Source: Oreohelix idahoensis (Eukaryota; Mollusca; Gastropoda; Stylommatophora; Oreohelicidae). Taken from it: DNA of 64,000 nucleotides. This document shows, in pieces, positions 44,850 through 56,324 of the stretch (positions are counted from its first letter, which is position 1; every line of letters starts with the position of its first letter). A program made the translations under genes and the position numbers. Below the pieces are notes generated by a model. The model ran no database searches. It was not told the DNA's origin and was given only the letters and a program-made list of their open reading frames with translations. The DNA is taken from NCBI GenBank assembly GCA_024509875.1, contig JAMPIV010016260.1, forward strand, positions 206,001-270,000. Direction: 5' to 3'.

Positions 44850-46015
44850 ATAGAGTCCCGGGGGAGTCACATCTTATTCCTTAACATCATCATTATCATT
44901 TTTCTCAGCCCTCCTTACGGAGCATGTAACCACCACTGTAGCTGGTTCATTTGCAGGAAGCCGGCAGCAAACATTCACATGCTCTTGTAGAGGTAGTTTC
45001 TGTAGCTATATGTTTTACATGAGAAGGTTGCCAGCCTCATGCACAACTCACAGTAGTCGTATCGTACGACACGCATGAAGGCACAGCAGTCCTATTTGTT
45101 TCCCTTATTCTTGCTTGCTGAAAATTTCACACGTTTGTACATTTATGAAAATTTTAGATTATTTAAAATATGAATTTAAAATACTTCCAAGTGCAACCAT
45201 TTTAATACGCACATTGTCATCTAACAATAAACGTTAAACATAAATTGTTGTTGTTGTTGTTGCTTAATTAGGGCTCCTGAGCTTTTCGCTCTTTAGCAGC
45301 CAATACCAAGTTGAAGACTCCTTGGTATTATCTACACTGTAGATCTAGGCTTTTCCTGTGGCTTCTCTGCCATTCCTAAACGTGTTGAGTTGAAGTCATG
45401 AGCTCCAGTTTCTCCAGTTTGTTTTGCACTTAAAGGATCGTCACATCTGGTCCCAAGCTAGGAGTAAGAAGTGTGTGGCTTACTGTGCATTCCCCGCCAT
45501 CCAAGGAATTGTCACGTCCTGCACAGAGCCACTTATCAGCTTCCTCTGTATATCACTGGGTCCATAGTGAGATCCTTCTGCATGCAGACAACCAAGCCAA
45601 AGCCAAAAAATTATGCCTGGGGCTCAAGTGACTTCTCCAAGCTTAGTGTGCAATGCTTGTTCTCAACAAGTTTCACCACAGGGGGAATCCTTGGAAGTGT
45701 ATGGATGATTTCAAGAGTTAATGAGGATGTAATTAGCCTCAGTGACATAGGTTCACTTCCACGTACATATATTATAGCATTGTGCCTAGCTGGTGATCAT
45801 TGTGATGAATTTACAGTGATACAACGTTAAAATATCTCCAATTATAAAGATAACATGTAGGGATAAAAATAATGCGTAAGATACTAGGAGACATGCTCGC
45901 CCATGCCCGCATTTCCTACCGCCATTGACACTAACTAGTTAAACATGCAGACGAAACGGTACCCTTTTAGACGGGAGGGAAACTGAGATATAAAAAAGGA
46001 AAAATATGACTGAAC
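44850..46015. other. Spacer, possible LINE 3' region with (TTG)n
   Basis: A (TTG)n run at 45246-45262 is followed by sequence that could be the reverse of a LINE 3' end. A 119-codon plus-strand frame at 45471-45830 (MCGLLCIPRHPRNCHVLHRA ...) matches nothing I know and has no domain. I leave it uncalled. Confidence 0.35.
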
Positions 46016-46318
46016 ACGTGTTTGAATTAAGGATTAAGGAGCCGCGGTAGCATAGTGGTTAGTGCACTGGCTTCCTAGCGCAGTGGTCTATGGTTCGATC
46101 CCCAGATGAGGCGGAAAATTTTTAGGCCACAAACGGCTCCTGGGTCGACCCAGCCCCAAATGGGTACCAGAGCTACTCTGGGAAGGTTAAGGCGGCCGGC
46201 GTGATGCCGACCACATCACCCCTCGTGTGCCGACGGTCAAGATAATATGGGCCTAACACCATATTCCCAATATGCCTCAATGGGCGTGTAACGGGTTCCT
46301 TTTTTTACGTGTTTGAAT
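46016..46318 (+). mobile_element. tRNA-derived SINE, 12-bp target duplication
   Basis: SINE 46028-46306, flanked by ACGTGTTTGAAT (46016-46027 and 46307-46318). It has perfect box A (TAGCATAGTGG) and box B (GGTTCGATCCC). The central GACCCAGCCCCAAATGGGTACC-type segment and a 3' end GGGTTCC with a T-run complete it. Intact duplication and boxes suggest a fairly young copy. Confidence 0.9.
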
Positions 46319-48270
46319 CTAGAAAGGCAAAAAGACGCAAGTTGTAGTTTAAGGAAAAAAATTCACGCCACTAGTTGACACAATGTAAGGAAATGGACAG
46401 AAAAGACCTTAGCTCTTATTCGAAACAGTCATATCTTGGACGTTTTACGGTACTTGGTTGTTTTATTTGAATTCAGCGGCAAACGCCGTGGAGTAGGTTC
46501 GAAAACAAATTCCAAAAAAACTACCCTTGAGAAAAGTAGGTTTTTTCTTAATCATAATGTTATGAAAATAAAACCTAACTAGTTTGATAGCCCATCTTAA
46601 GCAGAGAAATAATATACTTTTAATTATACAGACGGACAGATAACACGGAAGATATTGACGAAAGACTGTATTGTTCACATCAGACTGGCGAACAGTATTG
46701 GTGTGCATACTTTCACTAAAAGTCACATTTTGCGTCCTTGAGACATAAAAATGCAAAAATCAAGCTGTAATGAACGAGAGGGGGAAGGTTGGAGAATTGT
46801 GGCTAAAAATAACGAGAGTCCAAGAAACAAGTGGGTTTTTGTGAAAAACAAAAACCAAGTAAGAGACAGACGACCAACATTAACGGCTAGTAGTGTTTTC
46901 CAAGGAAGAATACATAAAATTTAGTGGGACGCCATACTCTAGCCGGCAGCTCAGCTGAGTTTTGCTAGTATTAACTGTGTTCTCAATTCTGAATTCTGGT
47001 AAGAATGAAAGCATTTATCTTGTTTATTTTAATATTTTGAGTGATTGATACTGCCATATCATGAAAAATGATTACGACAAGTAAGTGCTCGCTCTAGGTC
47101 CCCAGCCGCAGTTCAGGGTCTAGAGACAAACAAAAAATATATGGCCGCCTAACTAAGACTATGGAGGGCGGATCAATTATTGAGATCAGTGGGAACATAT
47201 CACCTATCTTATTGAATAAAAGAGGAAACTATTGAACATATATCAGATGCAATGCAGTCTTGGGGAACTGGTACTATGTGAAAACAACTGGGTAAGATCT
47301 GCTATGTTGGTCAGAGAGATCTGACCCAGTATGTGTAGTGTTGTGTTGTGTTGTGTTGTGTATAAGAGTGGCTCAGTAGATAGAGTACTGACACATGGCA
47401 CAAAACTTTTGTTTCAGAATTGTGAGTTTCTGTTTTGGCACTAAAGAGGTGCCAAATGCTTATGTAAGAGTACACAAGCAGATGTGTGTGCCACCTAACA
47501 GTTGTGTCTGTGCAGCCTACCATTGTACTCCAGCTACGGAGAGGAGTGGGCCACAGGAATCCTGTATCAGATCGTTACAGGCGAGATAAGTGAAATTCTG
47601 GCCTGCTGGAGATTCACAACTATTCTACCATCAAAAAAAGACATAATTATTGAGAAATAAACATTTACCTCATTCCATAAGTCAATGGACAATGATTTTG
47701 GTAGTCACAGATTGGACGTGATGACGCCACCCCAACGTAACATCCAGTACTAGTTCTCCCAAAGACAGTATAGATAACATTAATAATAACCATTTTATAA
47801 TATACCTATGTACACAAATTACATTTTATTATGCCACATATTTATGCATTTCATTGATAAACCCATATCATTTTATATGTTCTGACCAAACTAAAACATT
47901 GGTTCAGAACTAATAAATTTAAAAAAAAATTGTTAAAATTTAAACTAAAACCACCAGAGTTAGTTCAGTGTGTTATAGAATTTATTAATATTATTAGACT
48001 TATTAATTACATGTATGTGTCTGTATATTATATTACTACACATTACATTTCAGTACCCTAGACTTTTTAACGTAGCTACATTCATGATAGTAGAAGAGAT
48101 CTGTTTGAGGTCGTAAGTGGTAGTAAGAAGGGCCTTCTGTAATTCACATAAACATTTATCTCAGGAGCCTTCACAGCTGACCTCATACATTACACTAGGT
48201 AACATAACAACCATACAATACCATCAAAAACCACTACAATCATATAAGGATGACTCCAGATATGCCTCCA
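46319..48270. other. Spacer, no gene recognised
   Basis: Contains a short (TGTTG)n run at 47337-47361 and small frames only (97 codons at 46463-46756 minus, 64 at 47395-47589 plus) with no motif. Confidence 0.45.
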
Positions 48271-48770
48271 TGCATACATAGTTAGTAGATCAAAGGATTT
48301 TCCACAGGCTGATCTGGCTTTTCTTAATAAACATAAAGTACATTTAATCAGAAAACGTGTGACGTTATGTTATATCTCGCATTATTGCTATAAAAACCAC
48401 GACATCCGGAGCATGTCCGTCAACAAGGACTTACTGCAAGGAAGTTGCAGGCACTCGTAAGAAATAACCAGGATAAAACTAGACTACAGAAAAACGACAG
48501 AAGTGATAGGCTTACTAGGGGACTCGAAAACAATAACCACCGACTCGCCACGACAGTGAATCGTGACTAACCCCCCCCCTGCCAACTAGTGTTCCGTTCG
48601 GAAGGTCGTGGGTTCAACTCCCCCGTAAGCCTATTACTTCTGTTGTTTTTCTGTTATCTAGTTTTCAACGAGTGTCTGAAATATAACCAATTTATGTGTA
48701 TTATTAATTTAAAGTTCAAAGGTCTCGGATTTCCCTCTGTATTCATTTCAATGTCGTTTGACAGCATTAT
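48271..48770 (+). repeat. Dispersed repeat and tRNA-like segment
   Basis: 48299-48440 resembles 42865-43020. Downstream, 48589-48770 has GTGGGTTCAACTCCCCCGTA (box B-like), CTGTTGTTTTTCTGTT and AGGTCTCGGATTTCCCTC, related to the 240-bp units in element B. A C-run lies at 48573-48581. Probably one or two degenerate retroposons. Confidence 0.5.
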
Positions 48771-49455
48771 TCATTAAGTTGTACAATCAAACCTTTATCA
48801 GTCTTATACAGTTTGCGTATGTAGGCCACGTGCTTATTATAAACAAATAAAGATGACACGTTCGAATAATAAGATCATTGAAAAGCAATAGCATTTAAAA
48901 AAAATAAAAAAATCATTGACCTAGATTCCTTAGTAAGCAGCAATCGATACATTTTCAGCTGGCTTTACTACAATATAGTAACGGAAATTCTTTGCTGTAC
49001 AGCTGTGCGCAATATCGTGTACGCTTCACGTTATCGATCTTGCCAGAGGCAAGACTGGACAAGTTCAATCTGTTATGCAAATCTGCTTCGTACAGCGAGC
49101 ACTGGTTGGCTCCACTCTGGAATCTGTCTTTTCGAGGAACTTTTAAACGCAATGTGATTGGAGGTTCTGCGGTCAAGTCCAAGCTCATCCTTTACGATAC
49201 AGTGACTGAGATTCTATAATTGCAATCTAATAATAGCTAGTCAACACCTCCCCCCCCCTCCCCCCACGCTCCCCCACCCTTTTCCAATCATCCGCTTCTT
49301 TAAAAAAAAAAAATTATAATAATCAAAGAGTAATCTTCTTAAAGTTGTTAGTGGAAGAGCTTTCACTTCTGCTTATTTTTCGCAAATATATATTGCTGTC
49401 TGAATACAGTAAACATGCGAGAACTTAGTTGTTACTGAAAACACACTTTTTGTTC
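48771..49455. other. Spacer, nothing firm
   Basis: C-runs at 49245-49270 and an A-run at 49302-49312. Overlapping 75-77-codon frames at 48955-49219 on both strands have no domain. Confidence 0.4.
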
Positions 49456-50390
49456 TTTTAATGCAGGGTTTCTTAACCCCTTCCGTGAATGAATTCTAGG
49501 GACCCCTGGTACATTACCTACAATTTTAAATGCATAACATTTTAAATCATGCTTTAATGTACATGTTTGCAACTAGAAGCTATTATTCGACAATCAAAGG
49601 GGTTAATAGCCTTCATCGGACAATCAAAGTGATTCATAGCCGTCATTGGATAATAAAAGCGGTTCATAGCCGTCATTAGACAATTAAAGGGGATCATAGC
49701 CGTCATCGGGCAATCAAAAGGGTTTATGGCCGTCATCGGACAATCAAAGGAGTTCATAGCCGTCACCGGACAATCAAGGGGGTCCATAGCTGTCACCGGA
49801 TAATCAAGAGGGTCCATAGCCGTCACCGGATAATCAAGGGGGTCTATAGCTGTCACCGGATAATCAAGCGGTCCATAGCTGTCACCGGATAATCAAGGGG
49901 GTCCATAGCTGTCACCGGATAATAAAGGGGTCCATAGCTGTCACCGGATAATCAAGGGGGTCCATAGCTGCCACCGGATAATCAAGGGGGCCCATAGCTG
50001 TCATAGAATAATAAAGGGGGTCCATAACTGTCACCGGACAATCGAACAAGTTCATAGCCATCACCTGTCAATCAAGGGGGTACATAGCCATCACTGGACA
50101 ATCAAAGGGGTCCATAGCAATAACCAGGCAATCAAGGGGGTCCATAGCAATTACCGGACAATCAAGGGGGTCCATAGAAATTACCGGAGAATCAAGGGGG
50201 TCCATAGCAATTACCGGACTATCAAGGGGATCCACAGGAATCACCGGACAATAAAAGCGGTCCATACACATCACCGGACAATCAATGGGGTCTATAGCAA
50301 TCAATGGACAATCAAAGGGGCCCATAACCATGATCGGACAGTCAAAGAGGTCAAAGGCACAAAAAATAGTTAAGAACCCCTGTTTTAATG
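49456..50390. mobile_element. hAT-like element carrying a 30-bp minisatellite
   Basis: Element 49464-50382 (919 bp) with inverted ends CAGGGTTTCTTAACC and (reverse of right end) CAGGGGTTCTTAACTATT, flanked by an exact 8-bp duplication TTTTAATG (49456-49463 and 50383-50390). CAGGG ends with 8-bp duplications fit hAT. Nearly the whole interior is the tandem array listed below. No transposase. Confidence 0.88.
49586..50352. repeat. 30-bp minisatellite, about 25 units
   Basis: Units resemble GTCCATAGCTGTCACCGGAT followed by AATCAAGGGG. Period 30 is kept with few exceptions, so the minus strand is open over parts and translates as 10-residue repeats (for example TAMDPLDCPV). The regular period, not selection for protein, explains the frames. 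Confidence 0.93.
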
Positions 50391-50700
50391 ACTTATTCTT
50401 AAACCCTTATCGCAAAAGTTTAGTGGCAATTATACCCAGGTATTGATCCAGGAAAAGATCACAAGCTCGTGAGAATGACAGACAAGCCACTATCAGATTC
50501 GGTATTGACGGCTTTGACCTCGTGGAGGTCACGTGTAGCCTTATATTAGTTTTCGTAACAACAACAAAAAATAATAAAAAACCCATACCAATAGATTAAT
50601 TGACATTGTCGAGTGCCTGATCTGGTGTTGATTTTCGTGTCTGGTATGAATCAGTGGTGTGGTACGAGCAGACAATAGGGTGGGAAAAGAAAGGGTAAAG

Positions 50701-50835
50701 TTCTTCTTCTTCTTCTGCCTCCTCTTCTTCTTCTTCTTCTACTTCTTCTTCTTCTACTTCTTCTTTTTCTTCTTCTTCTTCGACTTCTTCTTCTTTTTCT
50801 TCTTCTTCTTCTTCTTCTAGTTCTTGTTCTTCTTC
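50701..50835. repeat. (CTT)n microsatellite
   Basis: Imperfect TTC triplets over 135 bases; the minus-strand R/K-rich frame is its translation. It could be an old (GAA)n LINE tail, since the other GAA runs here are tails, but no LINE end is visible next to it. Confidence 0.9.
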
Positions 50836-51888
50836 TTCTCGGCATCATCATCATCATATTCGTCAACGCTTTATATTTTAATGATTATTTTTCTTCTCCT
50901 CATGTTATCTCCTTTTCAGCATTTTTACCATTATTTCTCAACATTTAATAACCACTGTGGTGAACTTCTAAATACAATATCTAAATTAGGATATAACAGT
51001 ATGTGCATAAAGTCAAGATAAGATAGTACTAAAAATTTTCGGCGAGAATCGTAGGTTGTCGCCTACGCCTTCAGCTTATTATTTGCTAACGCACAAGCCG
51101 AACAAAACGGTACCCTATTTTTCAAATTCATCCTTGACATAAACGCCCCCCTTTTCCTAGTTCTAAGAAATATTTGCCTAACTGCATTTGGGGAAAGGAG
51201 AGGCAAGGCTAGATAAAACACGCAAATCACGTCTCAAATTGGTTCTAACACTACAACCGACTTGCACGCTTTGCCCTAGGCGGGTTTCCCCAATACGATG
51301 AAAAAGTTAGAAATGTAGACACTACGGTCATGGAAACACGTTTAGCTCTTATTGCGAATGACATAAGCTCTCGTATTTAGCTTGAAACTAACATAGAAAA
51401 AAAAGATAGAATTTTGAACCAAGCCACATAGCCCCATAAAAATCGTATATTCGTGTACCTGAAGACTTGCTGACCAAGAATATGTTGTTAGTTATCTAAA
51501 TAGTCCATTAAATAATCAAATATTTATAAAACAATACATAGAGATCAGAGATACTGTCAGGTCAAGTCATATCTGCTTAGATTGGATCGCATAATTTTTG
51601 GGGAAAAAATTAGGTGAAAGCTAGGCTAAGATGGTACGAGGAAGGGGATTGGGTGGAATTTGGAGTGAGACGAAATATTATTGGGCATTCGTTGGGGACG
51701 CCATTTCTAACAAAATTTTGACACATAGCGATGAGATCAGGCTTGTGCTGAAAAATAATGCACGACAATAAGTAAGTAGGCGTGTAGCAAACTTAGGCAA
51801 AGCTTAGAGATTGATCCACCATGTGATAGACTGTCAGAGAGGTGTAAAACTACAAGAAAATATGTATGATTGTCATCAAGGAGCATAA
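50836..51888. other. Spacer, nothing recognised
   Basis: AT-rich sequence without supported features up to the target duplication of element C. Confidence 0.45.
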
Positions 51889-51893
51889 CACCT

Positions 51894-52710
51894 TGTTACG
51901 GTATATGATATTAACGCCGTCTGCTAAAGGTTATCAGACGTGCAATTGTAAAGGTTAAGGCATTTAATATATTGCGATAGATGTTTCAATTATTGAACGC
52001 TCCATACACGATCGATTATGACGTGTATAGCGTTGTTTGGGTCACAGTCGGTAACTAAGAAACGCTACCCTTTGTTACTTGACCGCCAAGCTGAATAGCT
52101 GCGTTTTTTCTAACCTTCCAATTCAATGGCATGATATAGCCATATATATGCATTTTTTGATGGACCAGGGTCAGTCCTAGAACTCTATATGAGAGGAAAA
52201 TTTATGGAGGTTAGCAATTAACTAGAATCCTCAGAAGGATGAGAATAATCGTCTAATTCATATGAAATATTCAGACTCGCAGTCTCACTGTCGGCAGGTA
52301 GCCATGTCTAGCTGCGCGTGCATATAGCTGTGATGTTCTGACGACAATACTGCATTGTATCCTTAAACGGACATTGACACATAACCAGCAGTCTACGTTA
52401 TTGATTAATTTATGCATGACTTATATGGACTTATGCTCTACTCCTATTTGAAATGATCATCCTGTGTGTACAACTGTGAATTAAATGTATGGACTCAATG
52501 AAATGACTTATCAAATCAATCGTATTCCAAGGTTCAAGTATTGTTCGGAATCTTCCACCCCCGCATTCGCTTAATCTTCCATCGAAGGCACGATGCACTA
52601 TCACTGAATGAAAAAAACTAACATATCAAAGAAAAAACAATGGCCAGAAATTTATAATTGTTTTATTCATATCACATGGAACATTGTTCAGAGCAAACCA
52701 CCTTGCAACA
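51894..52710 (+). repeat. LTR element C, 5' LTR (817 bp)
   Basis: TGTTACGGTATATG ... CCTTGCAACA. Terminal inverted TGTTAC/GTAACA is seen exactly in the 3' copy; here one base differs (GCAACA). Confidence 0.93.
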
Positions 52711-52711
52711 G

Positions 52712-52730
52712 TGGTGCCCGGTATGTGGGG
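52712..52730 (+). promoter_or_regulatory. Primer-binding site of element C
   Basis: TGGTGCCCGGTATGTGGGG starts one base after the LTR and would pair with a tRNA 3' end ...ACCGGGCACCA. The tRNA is not identified; only the first eight bases fit the elongator tRNA-Met end I remember. Confidence 0.6.
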
Positions 52731-54273
52731 ACGAAAAACAACCAAAAACCAAAAATTTTTTCATGACTTTCGAATGAAATATTTACGATCAAGTTTCGAT
52801 CACATGACCATTACGAAGCTGACGTGACGCACGTGATCATGAATAGCAACATGACGTCACTGTTGCATTGTCGCAGTGAAGAAGACATCTTTTCAATGCC
52901 TCTCTAGTTCGCTTCAAATTGATCAAGATGCACAAGATGGACTACCGTTGCCTGCCCATCAGGAGCAGACAGTCAAAGGCACAGGCCTAGCTGTTGACGA
53001 CCTCTAGCACTGATCTAAGCAACGGAAAAGATAAGTCTAGGTGTTTAACTGTTGTTATTGCAAACAGTGCTAACTGAGTCCATGCCCTCTGCCTACATCG
53101 GCATGTTTTTTACCTATGTTTAATGTACTTTTTGTTGTCTTAATGTGTTGTTAATTCGTGGGAGGTAGGGAGGATGAACCGAAATTAGATTCTGTGGCTC
53201 TCACGATGCCTGAATTGATTTCGGTCGTTTCTTAAGGCAGTTAAACGATTGCACTTTTGGAAGCCCCATTGAGGTTTGCCATTGGACTATCTGTCCAAAT
53301 CTGCTGTCGTTTGACGATTTGTGTTAGCTGTACCGTTCCGTAGATAACTGGTGTATTTTATTCGTACTCAGTTAACAATTTTATTCAGTTTTGTATCATG
53401 TTCGTTAACTATTTCGTCCAGACTACTCTCACTATAATTTATTTTATGATTGTTAAATGTTCGTCCGTTATGAGTCCTGTGATGTCATCATATTTTGCAG
53501 TCATTTTTTTTTTGTGTACTTTGAATATTAAGTTGACCTCGGGTCAGACCTTGACCCTTCATTTGGCTTGTGACACTTCCGCTTGTTTTATTTAGTTCAT
53601 AAATTCATTTTTAATTGTGAAAATGTCTTGTTTGCGTCTTGACATTGTTTGTACCCTTTAGTTGCATCATTGTTTTGTTTGTCCTCATGATATATATTAA
53701 ATACTACATTAATAATATGATATTATATGCAATAATACACTTGTAATTTAATTTAATTAATTTTTTCTGATATTTAAGGTTAATATGGGACATTGCATAA
53801 TTATGCAGTGATAGTCCAAGAAAGTAGCACTACAATTTATAAGAGATGCCTAGGGCATAATAATATAATATATATATTGACCAAATAAAATAATCTTATA
53901 GTCTACCTTTGAGGTAATAGACCCATTGTATATTATTTAATATACTTTTCTGGTACTAAGAGAGTGACTTAGTACATTGAACAATATAATTACTAGGAAT
54001 CATACCCAACATTATTGGATATTAAGATTAATTGTGTGAAGTAATTACATAATAGTTAACAGATATCATAACTATTTATGATATAGTTAGTACTTAGATA
54101 CAATATTGTTACAAAATATTGTCTATTGGTTGAACTTAGACATTAGAGTTCAGTACTATTGTGATTATTTATATTGAATATTTCTAAGTTGAGTAAGTAT
54201 AATAATTACTCTGAAGCTACTATTGACTATTTTAATCAGTAATTATCAATAATTACTTACAGATAAAAGTCAA
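52731..54273 (+). other. Element C 5' leader (1.5 kb, non-coding)
   Basis: Long AT-rich leader before gag, with only short frames (65 codons at 53398-53595). It may contain packaging or translation signals, but none is recognisable by eye. Confidence 0.5.
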
Positions 54274-55740
54274 AATGCTTACTATAGACCATTTCGTTAA
54301 GATTGGTAGGGAATATGGTTATAAATCTCAAGAACTTCGTCAGTTTGCTGAGTCAGAACTGGAAAAAACATGAAAGAAAAGAAGCAGAGAAAAAGGCTGC
54401 ATTAAAGAAAGAGGAAGAGGAACAAAAGGCTGCATTAAAGAAAGAGGAAGCAGAACGTGAGATGAAGCAAATTGACAAGGAAAATAGATTGAGAGAGATT
54501 GCTCAACGTGAAAGAGAAGAGCAAAGAGCAATCGCCAGACAGGAAGAAGAGAATAAATTGAAACGAGAGGAAATTATTTTACAACAAGAAATGGAATTGG
54601 CGCGTATTAAATTGGAGACAGCAAGATTACAAGCACAAAGTGCTGATGCAAACCAGAATAATAACGCACAAAATGGATCATCATCCAGCCAAACTAAACA
54701 TTTCTACAACTTTAAACTACCCACTCTCAACTTGAACGTGGACGACCTTTCATCGTTCCTGTCACGTTTTGAACAGACTTGCAAAACTAACCATTTGCCT
54801 GAAGAGTCATGGGTACTCAAGTTAAATGAATTCTTGGTTGGAGAACCACTGACGGCTTCTCAAAATGCTGACCCATCAATAGCAAATAACTACGGTGCTA
54901 TTAAGTCCTTGCTTTTACGAAGGTTTCACCTGGACGAGGAACACTGTAGGTTGAAATTTAAGGGAATTTTACCTGAATCTCCAAAAGATTTTGCAGGATT
55001 CATTGCGAACATACGCAATACATTTAATAGATGGGTTGAACTGGCAGAAGTCAACAAATCATACGACAAATTAGTTGATTTACTACTACGGGATAAGGTA
55101 TTATCTTCGGTTAGCCAGCCATTTTTTGCATATCTGCAGGAGCGTAAACCAGGTACTATGGACGAGTTAGAAAAAATTTCTTTAAACTACTGTTCGGCAC
55201 ATCCGAATGCAACCATTTCTAACTCCTCATTAAGAGAACCTCTACCTGTGGCGTCTAATATGGCCTACAATCATAATAACAAACAAAGACATCACAGTGT
55301 AGACAGAAGCAGGTTCCAAAGAAATCACAATGTTAACTTTCAGAAGGGACATAATAATGATTTCAACAACAATAAAAATGAGTTCAACAGAGGTAGATCA
55401 CGAGATAGAAATTATTCACCTCAAACAAACTACCACAATGGTCAACATAACACTAATTATAATCGATCACATACTCCCAATAATAATAGTAACTGGAATG
55501 GTAATAATCATGGCTCGAGACATCGAGATAATAGTTACTATAGAGGACGACGAGATAATTCTAACAATTATACTCGGAATCGATCTCATTCTCGGGGATC
55601 ATCTCATTACAACCATAATACAGGGGCGGCAGTTACAAATAATACTACCCCTATAGCTCAGGTCCCACTTGACAATAATACAACACAGTCTTCTGCTGCA
55701 TGTTTTGCTATTAATTATAATGTGGCAAATAGTTGCCAAC
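54274..55740 (+). pseudogene. Element C gag
   Basis: Starts MLTIDHFVKIGREYGYK at 54274, similar to element B Gag. The frame changes in an A-run near 54362-54368 into the long frame usually read from 54303. Domains: E/K/Q coiled coil (54370-54640); capsid region FYNFKLPTLNLNVDDLSSFL ... RWVELAEVNKSYDKLVDLLL (about 54700-55200); a basic N/R/H-rich tail (RGRSRDRNYSPQTNYHNG, 55280-55620) with no CCHC knuckle. The ATG at 54303 is in the frame of the coiled coil but lacks the conserved N-terminus, so I prefer 54274 as the original start. Gag would package the element RNA in the cytoplasm. Confidence 0.85.
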
Positions 55741-56324
55741 AATGCAATCTTATTTTTCAGAAGGCGAAAGAAACAGTGCTTAACTGCGGACATATTACAC
55801 CAGAGGTAGGTCTTGCAGTCAACGATGGAACAGGCCTACTAATTTTTAACAGGGGATTAGTTAATGGATCCGTCGTCTCAGTGCTGAGGGATTCAGGATC
55901 CACAACGATTGGTGTACGACAGTCGCTGGTACATCCTAGCTGTGCAACGGGGGAATATGTCCGTTGCATGACTTTTGGGGGAACTATTGAGTTTTACCCC
56001 ACAGCTATTCTTCATGTTAACACACCTTTTTTCACAGGGAACGTAAAAGTATGTATGCTAAAAAAGCCTATAGCTGATCTGATGGTTGGTCGTATACACG
56101 GCAGTAAAGATTGTACTCCAGATGAGATTATAGAATGGGAGAAACATAACCTATGCACTGGAAACGCCGTGACGACTAGAGCGCAGACTCAACTCATGGA
56201 GAAAGTTGATGATAATAAAATGGATGCAGACAACCAAGAGGAATTTGTAGTCAATTCACCTATTGACAGGGAAACATTTGCAACCAAACAAAAAGAGGAT
56301 AAATCTTTAAAAAAAATTTTTTAA
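55741..56324 (+). CDS. Element C protease (Gag-PR end)
   Basis: Continuous with Gag. A CQQCNLIFQKAKETVLNCGH segment (possible zinc-binding CxxC ... CGH) precedes the protease active site VLRDSGSTTIGVRQSLV, then GTIEFYPTAILHV, FFTGNVKV, DLMVGRIHG and the linker AVTTRAQ. The frame ends KSLKKIF at a TAA next to an A8/T6 homopolymer (56308-56325), where the downstream integrase frame is offset. That is either a length error or a frameshift site; the position between PR and INT differs from the usual Gag-PR site. A retropepsin of this type cuts Gag-Pol. Confidence 0.8.

Noticed and set aside
45471..45830. 119-codon plus-strand frame
   Set aside because: No domain, no start context or splice evidence, and repeat-like surroundings; possible but not supportable as a gene.
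49554..50331. Repeat-rich minus-strand frames and the appearance of a CRISPR-like array
   Set aside because: The 30-bp units are contiguous without unique spacers, diverged, and enclosed in hAT-like ends in a eukaryotic genome; a minisatellite fits and CRISPR does not.
54340..54531. A minus-strand hydrophobic frame that looks like a membrane peptide
   Set aside because: It is the complement of the Gag coiled coil; reverse reading of K/E codons gives F/L residues.
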